Of a DNA stretch of 64,000 nucleotides, positions 35,041 through 45,546 are shown piece by piece. The DNA is taken from assembly GCA_947652605.1 (NCBI GenBank), contig OX393582.1:12610544-12674543 (forward strand), given 5' to 3'. Made by a program: the position numbers and the translations under genes. The stretch is from Elmis aenea. Lineage: Eukaryota; Arthropoda; Insecta; Coleoptera; Elmidae. Under the pieces are notes generated by a model. It did not search any database and had not been told where the DNA came from. It saw only the letters and a program-made list of their open reading frames with translations. Numbering within the stretch: position 1 is the first letter of the stretch; each line of letters begins with the position of its first letter.

Positions 35041-35591
35041 AACGCCAAGATATTTAATTTGCGAAACACATTCAAGTTCTTCATTATTGTGTTCTTCCTT
35101 TCAAAAATTGGTGTTGAAAATATGTAAATCACTGATTTGAATGAAAATGATACATATGGCAACATTGTCATTAGCTGTCATCTCTCTTTTTCTCGTAATT
35201 ATTTCTAGTTTGTGTTTTACGATACCCAAAAGTTTGCAGCTATGTTTACGAACTGAAGGCTTTCAGTTCAAACAAAAATTGTAAATATCTAAGTAAAAAT
35301 TGCTGATAAAAAAATGTCCAAACGCAAATCAATGTATGCAATGTTGCCAATTTTTTTTTTTCTTTAAATGGTTCCTGAGGCCATAGGAAGCATGGTACAA
35401 CATTTTTGTATAAAGATTTTCGACATAATTTTATGAAGAACATCGCCACGTGTAGCGCTTCCGCCAATTTTTACACACCCTGTATAAGATTATAGACGAA
35501 AGTATTCTAAAATAATTTGCAAATTACCAGTTATTAATCCACTGTACAACAAATCATTGATCCACACTTTATCAAAAAATACTAATCATAA

Positions 35592-35791
35592 NNNNNNNNN
35601 NNNNNNNNNNNNNNNNNNNNNNNNNNNNNNNNNNNNNNNNNNNNNNNNNNNNNNNNNNNNNNNNNNNNNNNNNNNNNNNNNNNNNNNNNNNNNNNNNNNN
35701 NNNNNNNNNNNNNNNNNNNNNNNNNNNNNNNNNNNNNNNNNNNNNNNNNNNNNNNNNNNNNNNNNNNNNNNNNNNNNNNNNNNNNNNNNNN
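35592..35791. other. Assembly gap, 200 N
   Basis: Exactly 200 undetermined bases. Frames running through it are meaningless. A tandem repeat abuts its right side. Confidence 0.99.
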
Positions 35792-36080
35792 CCCCAAATT
35801 AAAATTGAATTTGTAGCCTAACGGAACTAGCACAATCAAAAATTTTAACAAAGCACGCCAGCACAAGGCTAGCACAACAAATCTGTTTAAAAAAAATGTT
35901 TAAATTACGTGGTGGGGGGGCTATCATGTCCACAGCCCCCCCAAATTCAAATTGAATTTGTAGCCTAACGAAACCAGCACAATCAAAAATTTTAACAAAG
36001 CACGCCAGCACAAGGCTAGCACAACCTTCTACATTAAAAAAAAAGTTACATTTCAAATGTGGGGGGGCCCAGGACATGGA
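35792..36080. repeat. Tandem repeat of about 145-bp units beside the gap
   Basis: Two units share AATTGAATTTGTAGCCTAAC, AATTTTAACAAAGCACGCCA and GCACAAGGCTAGCACAAC, and end in a G-run/C-run hairpin (GGGGGGCT to AGCCCCCC near 35925-35942). The first unit is cut by the gap, so the array is probably longer. The 92-residue frame across it is a repeat by-product. Confidence 0.8.
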
Positions 36081-36084
36081 CCTG

Positions 36085-36779
36085 TTAAATTGTAGTAAAT
36101 GAGTTCTTTATTTGATTTAAAAGCAAACGTAAAATTAACTAAATATACCACGTTTATCTAACCGACTGTGTAATTCTTATGCTTCCCAAGATCGCAGTGT
36201 TGAAAAAATATAATTGAACATCGTATACATTTGTTAAAAGAGAACAATTATGAAAAAAGTACAAATTTGCGTATGCAAATGTTGTTGTTTTGCAAAGATA
36301 GTAGGCGTAGTTTTAGCTAATAACAAACTTTGGTTGCAAGGTTTACGAGTGAATATAAGGTAAAGTATGAAACTCGAAAAAACTTAAACAGCAATCTTTA
36401 TCTTGTCGTTAAACGCGAAAATGTTTATTATATTTTTTAAACAGTTAACGTTATCTACAATATTTTGCTTATAATCCATGAAAAGTAAATTCAAATTTTT
36501 AAAAACATAATTCTAGGTCATGATAAAGCTTTACCTTGGAATATTGTAGGTAAATTAATTTCAGAGGATTAGATAATAATCTATCTCTCTACAACTCATT
36601 CCGGAAGTGAAAAGCTTTTGTTTCGGAGGTAATTTAATTAAAGAGGCAACTACGGCGATGGCTTCTACAAAACTAACATTATAAATTTTCTTGAATTGAA
36701 TTAGGGCATCTGAACCACTTTTATGAAGAACAAACCACTAATAACAATGTTGTAAGAAAACACTTGCTTTTAATTTGTA
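36085..36779. repeat. 693-bp direct duplication, copy 2
   Basis: Same sequence as 31993-32685, 4.1 kb downstream in the same orientation, starting with the same TTAA. Its right end is cut by a mariner-type element at TTTGTA. Confidence 0.85.
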
Positions 36780-36780
36780 T

Positions 36781-37984
36781 ACAGGGTGCCCATTTTTCTA
36801 ACCTGTTGTATGGGTAACTCCGTTAATATTAGAGATACAGAAACGTTTAAATTAGCAAATTTGTGCAGAATTTAAAGGGAAATCTGATGCCATTTTCAAA
36901 TTTGACCTACGCTATCAACTTTTTGTAATATTTTGAAAAAACTGAAAAATGTCGATTTTTTCAAACTTGAATAATTCCGTAACCATATGAGTTAGAACCA
37001 AAATAAAAATTGGCTTTTATAGATGTTTTTACGTAGATTTTAAATATGTTAACGGAATTTTCATAGCACTCTCGATTTCCGAGTTATAGCACAAACTTGC
37101 ATTTTTTTAAATGGAAGTCATAGTTGGCTGTGGTCTTATTAAAAAGGTTATTTTTTTCTCGTTTCAATGATATAAGGGTTGTTATGCTTTACTTTTGTAG
37201 TTTTTCTTTAAATAAGCAAAAATCATTTTACATGTTCACTGCCTACTAATAGATGGGAGTTATCCTGTGTTGATGTTCTTTTTTTTTCGATGCGACATTT
37301 AAGAGTTGTCTCGTATCGTTAGTGTAGCAGTTATTAGCCAGTTACGGCCTTTTCAGTTGACACCACATTCAAGGGACAACTCCCGGGTAGGGTAGATGAT
37401 GTTGGTTTATAATTTACGTATTCTAGGACTCTTTCTTCATCTTCTTGCTTAAATTTAATTTTCAAACTTTTGGATTTTGTAAATGACCTGTATTTTTTTA
37501 AATTGGTTTCTAATAACGAAAAAAATTTCTTTCTTGGTTGCCTCCTTTCCATAAATCTTTGCAAATACATTTCACTTGAATTTCTACTATTTCTATTACA
37601 AGCGTAGTAATAAAAAAGCATGTCGTTTCTTTTTTCATTAGAAAACATTGTTTTTGAAATTTACAATAAAGTCAATCAAAAATTTTGATCAACACGAGAG
37701 AGAGATTTATACGTATAACAAACAATAAATTTTATTTGACAAACTCTGAGGTTTTGTTTTTAAAATTTGTAACTGGCTAATAACTGCTACACTAAGATAA
37801 CTCTTAAATGTCACCTCGAAAAAAAAGAACATCAACACGGGATAACTCCCATCTATTAGTAGGCAGTGAACATGTAAAATGATTTTTGCTTATTTAAAGA
37901 AAAACTACAAGAGTAAAGCATAACAACCCTTATATCATTGAAACGAGAAAAAAATAACCTTTTTAATAAGACCATAGCCAACTA
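36781..37984 (-). mobile_element. Palindromised mariner-type element, 5' half mirrored
   Basis: The left terminus CAGGGTGCCCATTTTTC follows TA. The block at 37108-37350 is mirrored at 37765-37984, with CCCATCTATTAGTAGGCAG as a landmark in both. The centre encodes the N-terminus of a transposase (37334-37648, minus strand). The right arm stops at 37984 and lacks the outer 330 bp, so this element is truncated there. Confidence 0.75.
37334..37648 (-). pseudogene. Tc1/mariner-type transposase N-terminal helix-turn-helix
   Basis: The 104-residue frame reads MFSNEKRNDMLFYYYACNRN, then SEMYLQRFMERRQPRKKFFS, LLETNLKKYRSF and EERVLEYV. This matches the N-terminal DNA-binding (DUF4817-type) domain of mariner-related transposases, which usually contain Y/RFPDRRxPxRKTFxxL. 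The catalytic domain is missing because the element is a palindrome centred in the gene. The stop comes from the mirrored arm, so the last dozen residues are not native. It is complementary to the 23-kb element, which keeps only the catalytic half. Confidence 0.7.
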
Positions 37985-38280
37985 TCAAAAAATATTAATC
38001 ATAATTTTATTTGAAAGGCTCGCAAAGTACAGAACTATGATGTGTACTGCTCTTTTAGATTCTATAACATGTAACATTATTTTATGTTTTTAAAAGAGCT
38101 ATTATTTTTTATTTTAAAAGACCACTTTTGTAACTTCTTAAATTATCAAGAATTTCGTAATGTTTTTTCTAGCTAAACAAAGTTTTGAACAATCCAGAAG
38201 GGCAGACGTAAAATAAAACAACTCATAAAAGTCAAACAATAAAACTATATTTAAGCAATTATACACCGGAAGTGTTTCCA
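37985..38280. other. Downstream flank of the secreted-protein gene
   Basis: AT-rich. It holds the likely 3' UTR of the minus-strand gene at 38281-38616 and its AATAAA signal. Confidence 0.5.
38108..38113 (-). terminator. Poly(A) signal AATAAA
   Basis: AATAAA on the minus strand lies 168 bases after the stop codon of the cysteine-rich gene, a normal distance for a short insect 3' UTR. Confidence 0.5.
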
Positions 38281-38616
38281 CTAGGGTTTGTAGGTCGGAT
38301 TTTGTTTATAAAATTCATCCCATTCTTCTTTGTTCTCGCACGACCAGCGCTGAACTTCTTTGCCTTCTGAGTACGTGGTGCACCATATTCCAGTGTCGTC
38401 TTTCAGGATTCCAGTTACGTTACTTGAACACTTGCATCTGGGTGGCTGGGGCTCGTTGCACGGCATACTGTGGAATAATAGAGTTCCTGAACATTCCATT
38501 CCCGTTGATGTCGGCTTGGGTTCGTATCCTTCCCAGCATTTGCATTCTTTTTCAGTCGGAGCACTTAGAACGACCATTATGTAGACTGACAAAACAGTTG
38601 CTATGATTTTCTTCAT
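38281..38616 (-). CDS. Small secreted eight-cysteine protein
   Basis: This gene encodes 111 residues. Residues 1-19 form a signal peptide (MKKIIATVLSVYIMVVLSA), so the product should be secreted. The mature part has eight cysteines at 25, 27, 42, 53, 61, 63, 79 and 93, in two similar modules of CxC-x14-C-x10-C and CxC-x15-C-x13-C, which suggests an internal duplication and four disulphides. N66-V-T68 is a possible glycosylation site. The C-terminus is charged and ends NPTYKP. The ATG at 38616 is preferred over an upstream one at 38679 because TTTTTATTGTTTTAG stands directly before A-ATG as a splice acceptor, implying a 5' UTR intron. An AATAAA follows 168 bases after the stop. The coding part is intact and much less AT-rich than its surroundings. 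I do not recognise the family; a secreted defence, salivary or inhibitor-like peptide is possible but unproven. Confidence 0.75.
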   Translation of the reverse strand: MKKIIATVLSVYIMVVLSAPTEKECKCWEGYEPKPTSTGMECSGTLLFHSMPCNEPQPPRCKCSSNVTGILKDDTGIWCTTYSEGKEVQRWSCENKEEWDEFYKQNPTYKP

Positions 38617-38617
38617 T

Positions 38618-38632
38618 CTAAAACAATAAAAA
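38618..38632 (-). promoter_or_regulatory. Splice acceptor in the 5' UTR of the secreted-protein gene
   Basis: Minus-strand TTTTTATTGTTTTAG ends one base before the ATG. The pyrimidine-rich tract and AG favour an intron ending here, with the first non-coding exon somewhere above 38633. Confidence 0.55.
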
Positions 38633-38699
38633 CATTTATTAGGGACACAGACAGATAAAAACAAATTAACTACTATCATAGATGTTATAGACAGAGCGC

Positions 38700-39900
38700 A
38701 AACTTTAGCCTTGATTTAGTTAATTTGACCGCCAAAGTTTACATTATTTTTAATTCAAATTTATTTTACACTTTGGACAATCAATTTTTAATACTGTTGA
38801 TCTAAATCTGTCAAATTTTTGTTTTCTTTGAATAGAGTTTAATTTCCCGTCGCGTCCGGTGTCTGTAGGAACAAATTAGAGCGTCTAATAAACACATACA
38901 CTCAAGTACTTTTTTCTATTGATACTTTTCCCAATGTTTCTCCTTTCTCCACCAATGGGAAGCACAAAATATCTGAAGTAGGGTGCGTAGAAATGAAAAT
39001 AAAACTATTTATTGGAACAACAAAACAGTGTGAAACAGAAGATGAGTTTTAAAACATATTTAGTCACCACTGTATAATTGGATTAGAGGGATTTGCAATA
39101 AAAATTGAAATGGAAAGGAACACTAAGGATGTAGAGTTTTATAATCATATTGCTATGTAAAATATTTTTTAGCAACATTATTGCAAAAACAAATTATTAT
39201 TCGAATAATTTTAACACGCCATTGAAAACACTTCTTAAAATTAAACCTTGTTGTCTTGGGACATTTTGGCGTTTTATAAACGAAAGTTAAACTTTTTTTA
39301 AAAATTTGTTTTCCACGTTTGTGGTTGTTCGTTTTGGACAGGTCTCTAAGGAAGTATTTTTATTATAGTGGAAGATGGAGTTGTGGTTACTTCATCTTGT
39401 GTTGGTACTTTTATCTTCTTCATATGCTTCTCCATCTCGACTTTTTTTTACTTTGGCTTTACAGAGTGTATCACTTTCGTCATCGATGTTTATTTTTATT
39501 ATGAAATCATTCAGCTTCCCTAGTACATTAAAATTTTTAAGTCATCCAGACAAAAATATAAATATTAAAGTACCTAAATATATTTTATCATAAAAAAATT
39601 ATGTAAATAGAATGACAATTTGGTTAACTCATTTCACTAGGTATATTTTAAACATCTGTTAAAAATTAATTGTTATAAATTACTTTGGATTTTAGCCAAT
39701 CGCAAAAGAATAATTTTCTTCTAACTTTCTGTAAATTAAAATGTAAAATATTTTTACACAGTAGTTGTAACCGAAACTTGTCTGCGACGAGCATGCCATA
39801 ACAAATACAAAATGTAAAGAATGTGCCTAAATAAATAAATATTATTGTTTTTTCCGAATGGAGATAACTTTTTATTCATTTAATCATCCCTGTGATTAAA
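38700..39900. other. AT-rich sequence upstream of the secreted-protein gene
   Basis: This should hold the promoter and first exon of the minus-strand gene, but neither could be located. A plus-strand signal-peptide ORF lies at 39375-39593. Confidence 0.4.
39375..39593 (+). CDS. Weak candidate: short peptide with a signal sequence
   Basis: This 72-residue frame starts MELWLLHLVLVLLSSSYASPS, a convincing signal peptide with a likely cut after the ASP region, followed by a second hydrophobic stretch (SVSLSSSMFIFIM) and a basic tail. TTTTTATTATAG six bases before the ATG could be a splice acceptor. No cysteine pattern or family is recognised, and the rest of the frame has AT-rich, intergenic-like codon use. 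It may be a first exon, or chance. Confidence 0.25.
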   Translation: MELWLLHLVLVLLSSSYASPSRLFFTLALQSVSLSSSMFIFIMKSFSFPSTLKFLSHPDKNINIKVPKYILS

Positions 39901-41336
39901 CAGGGTGTTTCTTAAGTATTTCAAAAAAAAAATCGGGAGGTGAATTCTTATCGAAAATTAAGGGAAGACTTTCATATAAAATTTGTTCCTTAGACGTCTC
40001 CTTTTGGAGTTACACCCCCCTAAAGGGGAGCGGTAAAATTAGGTTTTTAATTTGTTTCTCAAATTTGGATAAATGTAGTAGAATAATATTTGGTAGATGT
40101 TTTATACTTATTAAAATGTTTCCCATAGTAATATTCTTAATCACCTTCCACCTTCACAGGGGGCCAAAAAGTGCGACAACTGTTGGTTTTTTTATCAGAC
40201 CTTTTTGATGGGTTAAAATTTTGCAATAATTTTTTTTTGTTTGAGAGCTTAGTTTAGTTAGAAACTTTTTTATTCTTTGGTTTTTCTCGTAAAATCTACA
40301 GTTTTTGAGTAAAAAATTAAATAAGTACACATGAACCACCAAATATTCCGATATAAAACGATTTATTTTGGTCGTTGCCATGGTTTGTTTATGTTCATAT
40401 TGGGTAGAATTGACGGGTGTAGTTTAATTTAACGTTTACGCGGCGACAACGCTAAAACGCCCGTCAATTCTACCCAATATGAACATAAACAAACCATGGT
40501 AACGACCAAAATGAATCGTTTTATATTGGAATATTTTGATAGTTCATGTTTACTTATTTAGTTTTTTAGTGAAAAACTGTAGATTTTACGAAAAAAACTA
40601 AAGAATAAAAAAAGTTTCTAAATAAATGAAGCTTTCACACAAAAAATAATTATTGCAAAATTTTTATCCCTCAAAAAGTTCTGATAAAAAAACCAACAGG
40701 GGTAGCACGTTTCAGCCCCCTGTGAAGGTGGGAGAGGATTAAAAATATTACTCTGAGAAACCTTTTAATTTGTGTAATATCATTTTGACGTTAGCGCGGC
40801 GACAACGCTAAAAGGCCCGTCACTTCTCTTCTAACCAATATGAACATAAACAAACGATGGCAACCACCAAAATAAATCGTTTTATATTGGAATATTTGAT
40901 CGTTCATGGTTACCTATTTTATGTTTTCCTCAAAAATTGTAGGTTTTACGAGAAAAACTAAAGAATAAAAAAGTTTCTGAATAAATCAACCTTTCAAACT
41001 ATTTTTTTTAAATTGCTAAATTTTTACCCATTAAAAAGTTCTCATAAAAAAATCAACAGGGGTCACACTTTTCAGCCCCCTGTGAAGGTGGGAGATGATT
41101 GAAAATATTACCAAGGGAAATCTTTTAATAAGTATTAACGGTCTACCAAATACCATTCTCATATATTCATCCAAATTTGAGAAATAAAATAAAAACCTAA
41201 TTTTACCGCTCTCTTTCGGGGGGTGTAACTCCGAAAGGAGATGTCTAAGGAAAAAAATATATATGAAAGACCCCCCTTAATTTTCGATACGGAATCACCT
41301 TCCGAATTTTTTCGCAATATTTAAGAAACACCGTCT
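39901..41336. mobile_element. Long palindromic MITE (CAGGGTGTTTCTTAA family), expanded
   Basis: It begins CAGGGTGTTTCTTAAGTATT and ends AATATTTAAGAAACACCG. A palindrome is centred near 40430, where CATATTGGGTAGAATTGACG meets its complement at 40463-40495. The right arm is then repeated in tandem (about 40441-40790 and 40791-41120), with CAACGCTAAAAcGCCCGTCA-like words in each. The last 200 bp mirror the left end. Confidence 0.8.
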
Positions 41337-43070
41337 ATACGCATATTTGTTTTTAAGTTATTTTTATGCCATAGGAAAAAGTCAAGCGCTCCAGTGATTT
41401 TTGTTGTACTAATTCGTACTGTAATTCAGCTATTAATCATTTATTTGCACACACATCTATTCGTTACCTATTACACGACTCATAATTAAACGATCTCTTG
41501 CAACAAAGATGTTCATAAAAATATGGTGACGAAAAGTATAATAAAGTAATGAGTAACCTTCAGTAAACTGTTAAACATGGAAATACCGAACAGATTACAA
41601 ACAAAACCATATATTAAAGTATTAAACAAAAATTTAAGTAAGTATCTCAGTTAATTTAACTGTATTTGCGTTCACTTATTTATATATGAATGTGTTATCA
41701 CTAGATTTCCATTACAAACCCGAGTTGCTGTTAAAAGTAAAACGTTAAAAGCAACTTTGTACTTGGTAGCTGTGCCTAATGGATTTTGTATTTAAAAAAG
41801 TTTACTTACCACGTGTTTACAAAGAATTTTTACTTTTTATCTTTATCTAAAGAATTTATTTTAACAGCTTACCTACATTTGTTGGAATGTTTGTACAAAT
41901 AAAGAAAAAAAAGTTTGTCCTAAAGTTTTGCAATAAGTTGACTTTTTACAATGAGCCTAAGGGTAATTGTAAAAAAGCGGAATTTCCAATAAGGATACAA
42001 TTATATCTGTAATGCTAAATTATTGTTGTAAGCCACAAAAATACTTAAAACATAATTATCGTACACATTATAATTTTGACTAATTAGAGATAATTTCACT
42101 GCAATCGCCTGTAAACAATTAATTCCGTTAACAATCGCTTTTTGCTGCAATTAAACTAAAGAATAAATTAACCTTAACCTCAACCTTAGAAACATGAAAA
42201 AGTTGCAATGACAAGTGCATAATTTTAAAACAATGTTTAACAGCCTTTATTCTCGGTTAAGAGCTTATGACGCAAAGAAAAGTGTGACCTCATATTACCT
42301 ACACTAAAAATAGAACATTATTTTATCAACCGTTATTGTTAGCTACCAATCAAACCTGTTATGAAAATAAAAGCATCCAAAAACAAAGTTAACTCGTTTG
42401 ATAAGTCTGCATATAATTAAAATATCAATCAGATTTAATTACTCTCAACTTTTATTTCGATACAGATATCGCTGTAATTTTATGATTTTGTTTTTTCCCT
42501 TGTCAATTTTATGCTAATGTATTTGACACCTACAACTTAAAAATATTTATTTGAAATAGAAACTATTGATGTAATATTAAGCAACATATTGCACAATTAA
42601 AAAGTGAAAACACATTGAAGGTTATACATATTTTTAAAAATATTTGGAAAATAATTTTTCTTCAAAACGAAAAAATATTAAGGTAGTTCCTAACGTGATA
42701 AAATATCGTGTAATATAATAATTGTAGAAAAATTTGCAAGGAAATATTTTTAAGTTTTTAAATTCTTACTATAAAAAAATCTTACAGATTTAATTTCATT
42801 CTTTATGATAACTGGGTTATAAATAGGAGTAGTTGGTAATAAACTGTGCAAGGTTCACTTGTAAAAATTTGCTATCGGAAAAGGTTAATTATAGTTGATA
42901 GCGAGAAGATTAGCAGGTCACATTTAATTTTTGGCTATGAATGAAGCTTGTAAACTAAAAAAAAATATTTATTTAACTCGAGATATACCTACTGATTCTA
43001 AACGTAATTGGCCTTTAATAGTTTCTGAAGATAATTACATTATAAATAAAAAAATTTAAAAATATACCTA
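41337..43070. other. AT-rich intergenic sequence
   Basis: No repeat ends, transposase fragments or exons recognised. Confidence 0.45.
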
Positions 43071-43074
43071 ATAG

Positions 43075-43500
43075 GCGTTCCTTAAAGAAAACTGACTTAT
43101 TCGTCTTTGAAGTTTGACTAAATGCACAGGAATACGCTGTGTATTATTTTAAAATTTAAATAGTCAAAAACCATTACGACATTATTGTCCTACAAAGTTC
43201 CAAAGTAATTCGTCCTGACATAGCCAAAATGTGAAATATCATTATTTTTGTAGACTCCTGTTTCTGACAATATTTTTAATAAAACTTAAATAACTCTAAA
43301 AGGACTAATTTTAGACACATAATTTTTGAAAGGGATTTTAATTTTACGTCTAAAAATTATAAAATACACTGGTTGCTCTATTTAATTAAAAACAAAGTGA
43401 AGTACCGTGCGCAAAAACCAAACACTTTGTATAGATAAAAATAATTGAAGGTTATGTAGTAAATGTTCGCATACAACTTTTATTTAAAACTTTGCTTTTC
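43075..43500. repeat. Composite mariner-type MITE repeat (copy 2, diverged)
   Basis: It aligns with 24798-25250 throughout, including CATTATTGTCCTACAAA against CACTATTGTCTAATAAA and GTGCGCAAAAACCAAACAC. Its ends have decayed (AGGCGTTCC instead of AGGGTGTTCC), so it is an older copy. Confidence 0.6.
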
Positions 43501-43867
43501 TACTCATGTAGGTATATGAAAGTTGTCATTTTCTCACTGCCTACTCTATATGAAGTTTTACTTTCGTCTCTAGTGGCGAAAATAATCTCAATGGCAATAT
43601 CAAATTGTAAAATTTACGATTTTTTAATGCCTAAACTCATAATTAATTAAAATTGCGTTAATATTCTAATCAAATAATTCAATTTTAATTTAACATTTTA
43701 TATAAAAGCCTAAGAATGCTGGTACAAAAATTAATATTAAATATAGTGTCGCTATGAAAATGAAATAATTAATTAAAACTTTATACATAATAGTAATTGT
43801 CATTAGGTTCGTTTACATTAACGTTCGTCCTATGATATAATTTTAATTTCGAAGAAAAAATTACATT

Positions 43868-43985
43868 TACGACTCGAGATGAAATCAGTTTTTTTCGTTC
43901 GTGAGATTTGCTCACTCGCCGCTTTGTGGCCTGTGAACAAATCTCACCTCACGAATAAAACTGGACTTTCATTTCTTGTTGTAAA
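43868..43985. repeat. Short hairpin MITE, about 120 bp
   Basis: TTCGTGAGATTTG and CAAATCTCACCTCACGAA, with GAAATCAGTTTT and AAAACTGGACTTTC outside, form a long stem. The apex, CACTCGCCGCTTTGTGGCC, is GC-rich. Structure is as at 26211 and 48719. Confidence 0.65.
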
Positions 43986-44461
43986 ATATACTATTTTAAG
44001 TTATCACAAGGCGATATATTCATCCGTTACGTTATTTTTTGCACACTATCTAAATTTTTAAATTATTTAGGTGATTTATTTCATTTTAAGTAAGCTGAGT
44101 CAAAATTACTCCTACTATAATCTATAGAGAATCTTATTCAAAGAAAACCTTATTTCTGCATTATGCGTACATAGGTACCTATATCGAGCGGATTTTGCAA
44201 ATTTTAAAATAATAGCCTTTTACAAAACCTCATTCACTTGATCAGTGATAGAATGTCGGATTAAAGGTTGATAAAAGCTTTTTTTTAATAATGCTTGCAA
44301 TAAAAAAATTATACTTAAGAGATTAGGTAATATTATTAATATAATGTTAGTATTTTTATTAGGGGGAAACTAAAAATTTTTTGATTTTCATTTAACCCAA
44401 CTTTATATTCGACGTTTTATGAAATGCCTAGGTTTTCTATGTAACGAGTAGTGTCCTCTAT
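43986..44461. other. AT-rich intergenic sequence
   Basis: Nothing recognised. Confidence 0.45.
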
Positions 44462-44463
44462 TA

Positions 44464-45544
44464 CAGGGTGGTCCACTTTTTTGTAACAGGACTTAAACAG
44501 CCGATACAAAAACTTGTTTTAAAGGGAATATTCCATATCAACATGGGTCCATAAACGCTTCATTTTAAAGATACAGGGTGTTGAAAATTTCGAAAAAATA
44601 TCAATAATTTTTAACAGTTTCCAAACCAGTAGATATATTTAAACCAATTTTGGTATACAGCACCACTTAACCAATTACCACATTTGGTAAGAATGTCAAG
44701 CTCCACAAGCAACCAGTGGCGGAGTTGTAGGGGTTCAGTTTCAATAAATTTTATAAAAAACTAGTACGGCCCTGTTTATAATCAAACTCGAACTGGTTTT
44801 TGGATAGAGCATTTTATTTTAAACAAAAAGTGTCTGTTGACTGTTCTTCTATTTGCTACCGTTCGGCTAGGAATTTGATTTATTTTATTGCTCTCATAAA
44901 AAATTTGCTCATAAATTCGATCTAAAAATATCACGAAAAGCAGAAAATGTAATACCCTGATCACAATTATTGGAAACTTGAAAATACATTAAATACTTGT
45001 ATTCCTTGTTACATGGATAAACATATAAGAAATAAATTTTTAATGAATTATTAATCTAAATCATTAAAATTTAGCATTTAACAAACCATTATGTGGTCGT
45101 ATTCAAAACGAGAATTTAACATTGACATTCAAATTCCGCGTTAAACGGTGGAAGATACTAAGAAAAGTCAACAGATACTTTTGGTTTAGCATAAAATGCT
45201 CTAACCAAAAACAAGTTCGTGTTTTATTTTAAACAGGTCTGTACTAGTTATTTATTAAATTTATTTAAATTGAACCCCTGCAACTCCGCCACTGGTTTCT
45301 TGTGGGGCTTGACATTCTCGTCAAATGTAGTAACCTGTAAAATGGTGCTGTATACCAAATGTGGTTTAAATATATCCACTGGTTGGAAAACGGTTAAAAA
45401 TTATGGATATTTTTTCGAAAATTTCTACACCCTGTATCTTTAAAATGAAGCAATAATGGACCTATGTTTACATGGAATATTCGTTTTAAAATAAGTTTTT
45501 GTATCTACTGTTAAAGTCCTGCTACAAAAAAGTGGACCATCCTG
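44464..45544. mobile_element. Palindromic mariner-type MITE (CAGGGTGGTCCAC family, copy 2)
   Basis: Ends CAGGGTGGTCCACTTTTTTG and complement, with TA at 44462-44463 and 45545-45546. The arms share AGCAACCAGTGGCGGAGTTG and AGTGTCTGTTGAC-like blocks with copy 1 at 30916-31930. A central segment (about 44945-45140) is absent from copy 1. Confidence 0.85.
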
Positions 45545-45546
45545 TA

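Larger units (their letters stand above)
34345..35110 (-). mobile_element. 5'-truncated Jockey/CR1-type retrotransposon
   Basis: On the minus strand the sequence ends with AATAAAGATTTC followed by about ten TTA units (34346-34377), a microsatellite tail seen in CR1-like elements. The coding part is the reverse transcriptase C-terminus at 34447-35040. The truncated 5' boundary is near 35100-35110. A target duplication was not resolved. Confidence 0.8.
34120..35482. mobile_element. Palindromic mariner-type MITE with nested retroelement
   Basis: The ends CAGAGTGTGTAAAAATTGGC and complement lead into arms with GGAAGCGCTACACGTGGCGA mirrored near 35450. TA at 34118-34119 and 35483-35484. A non-LTR retrotransposon fragment (34345-35110) occupies the centre. 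The left TA is also the right TA of the preceding MITE, so one element inserted at the very edge of the other. Confidence 0.8.

Noticed and set aside
35557..35875. Frames of 81 and 97 residues
   Set aside because: They run through 200 undetermined bases.
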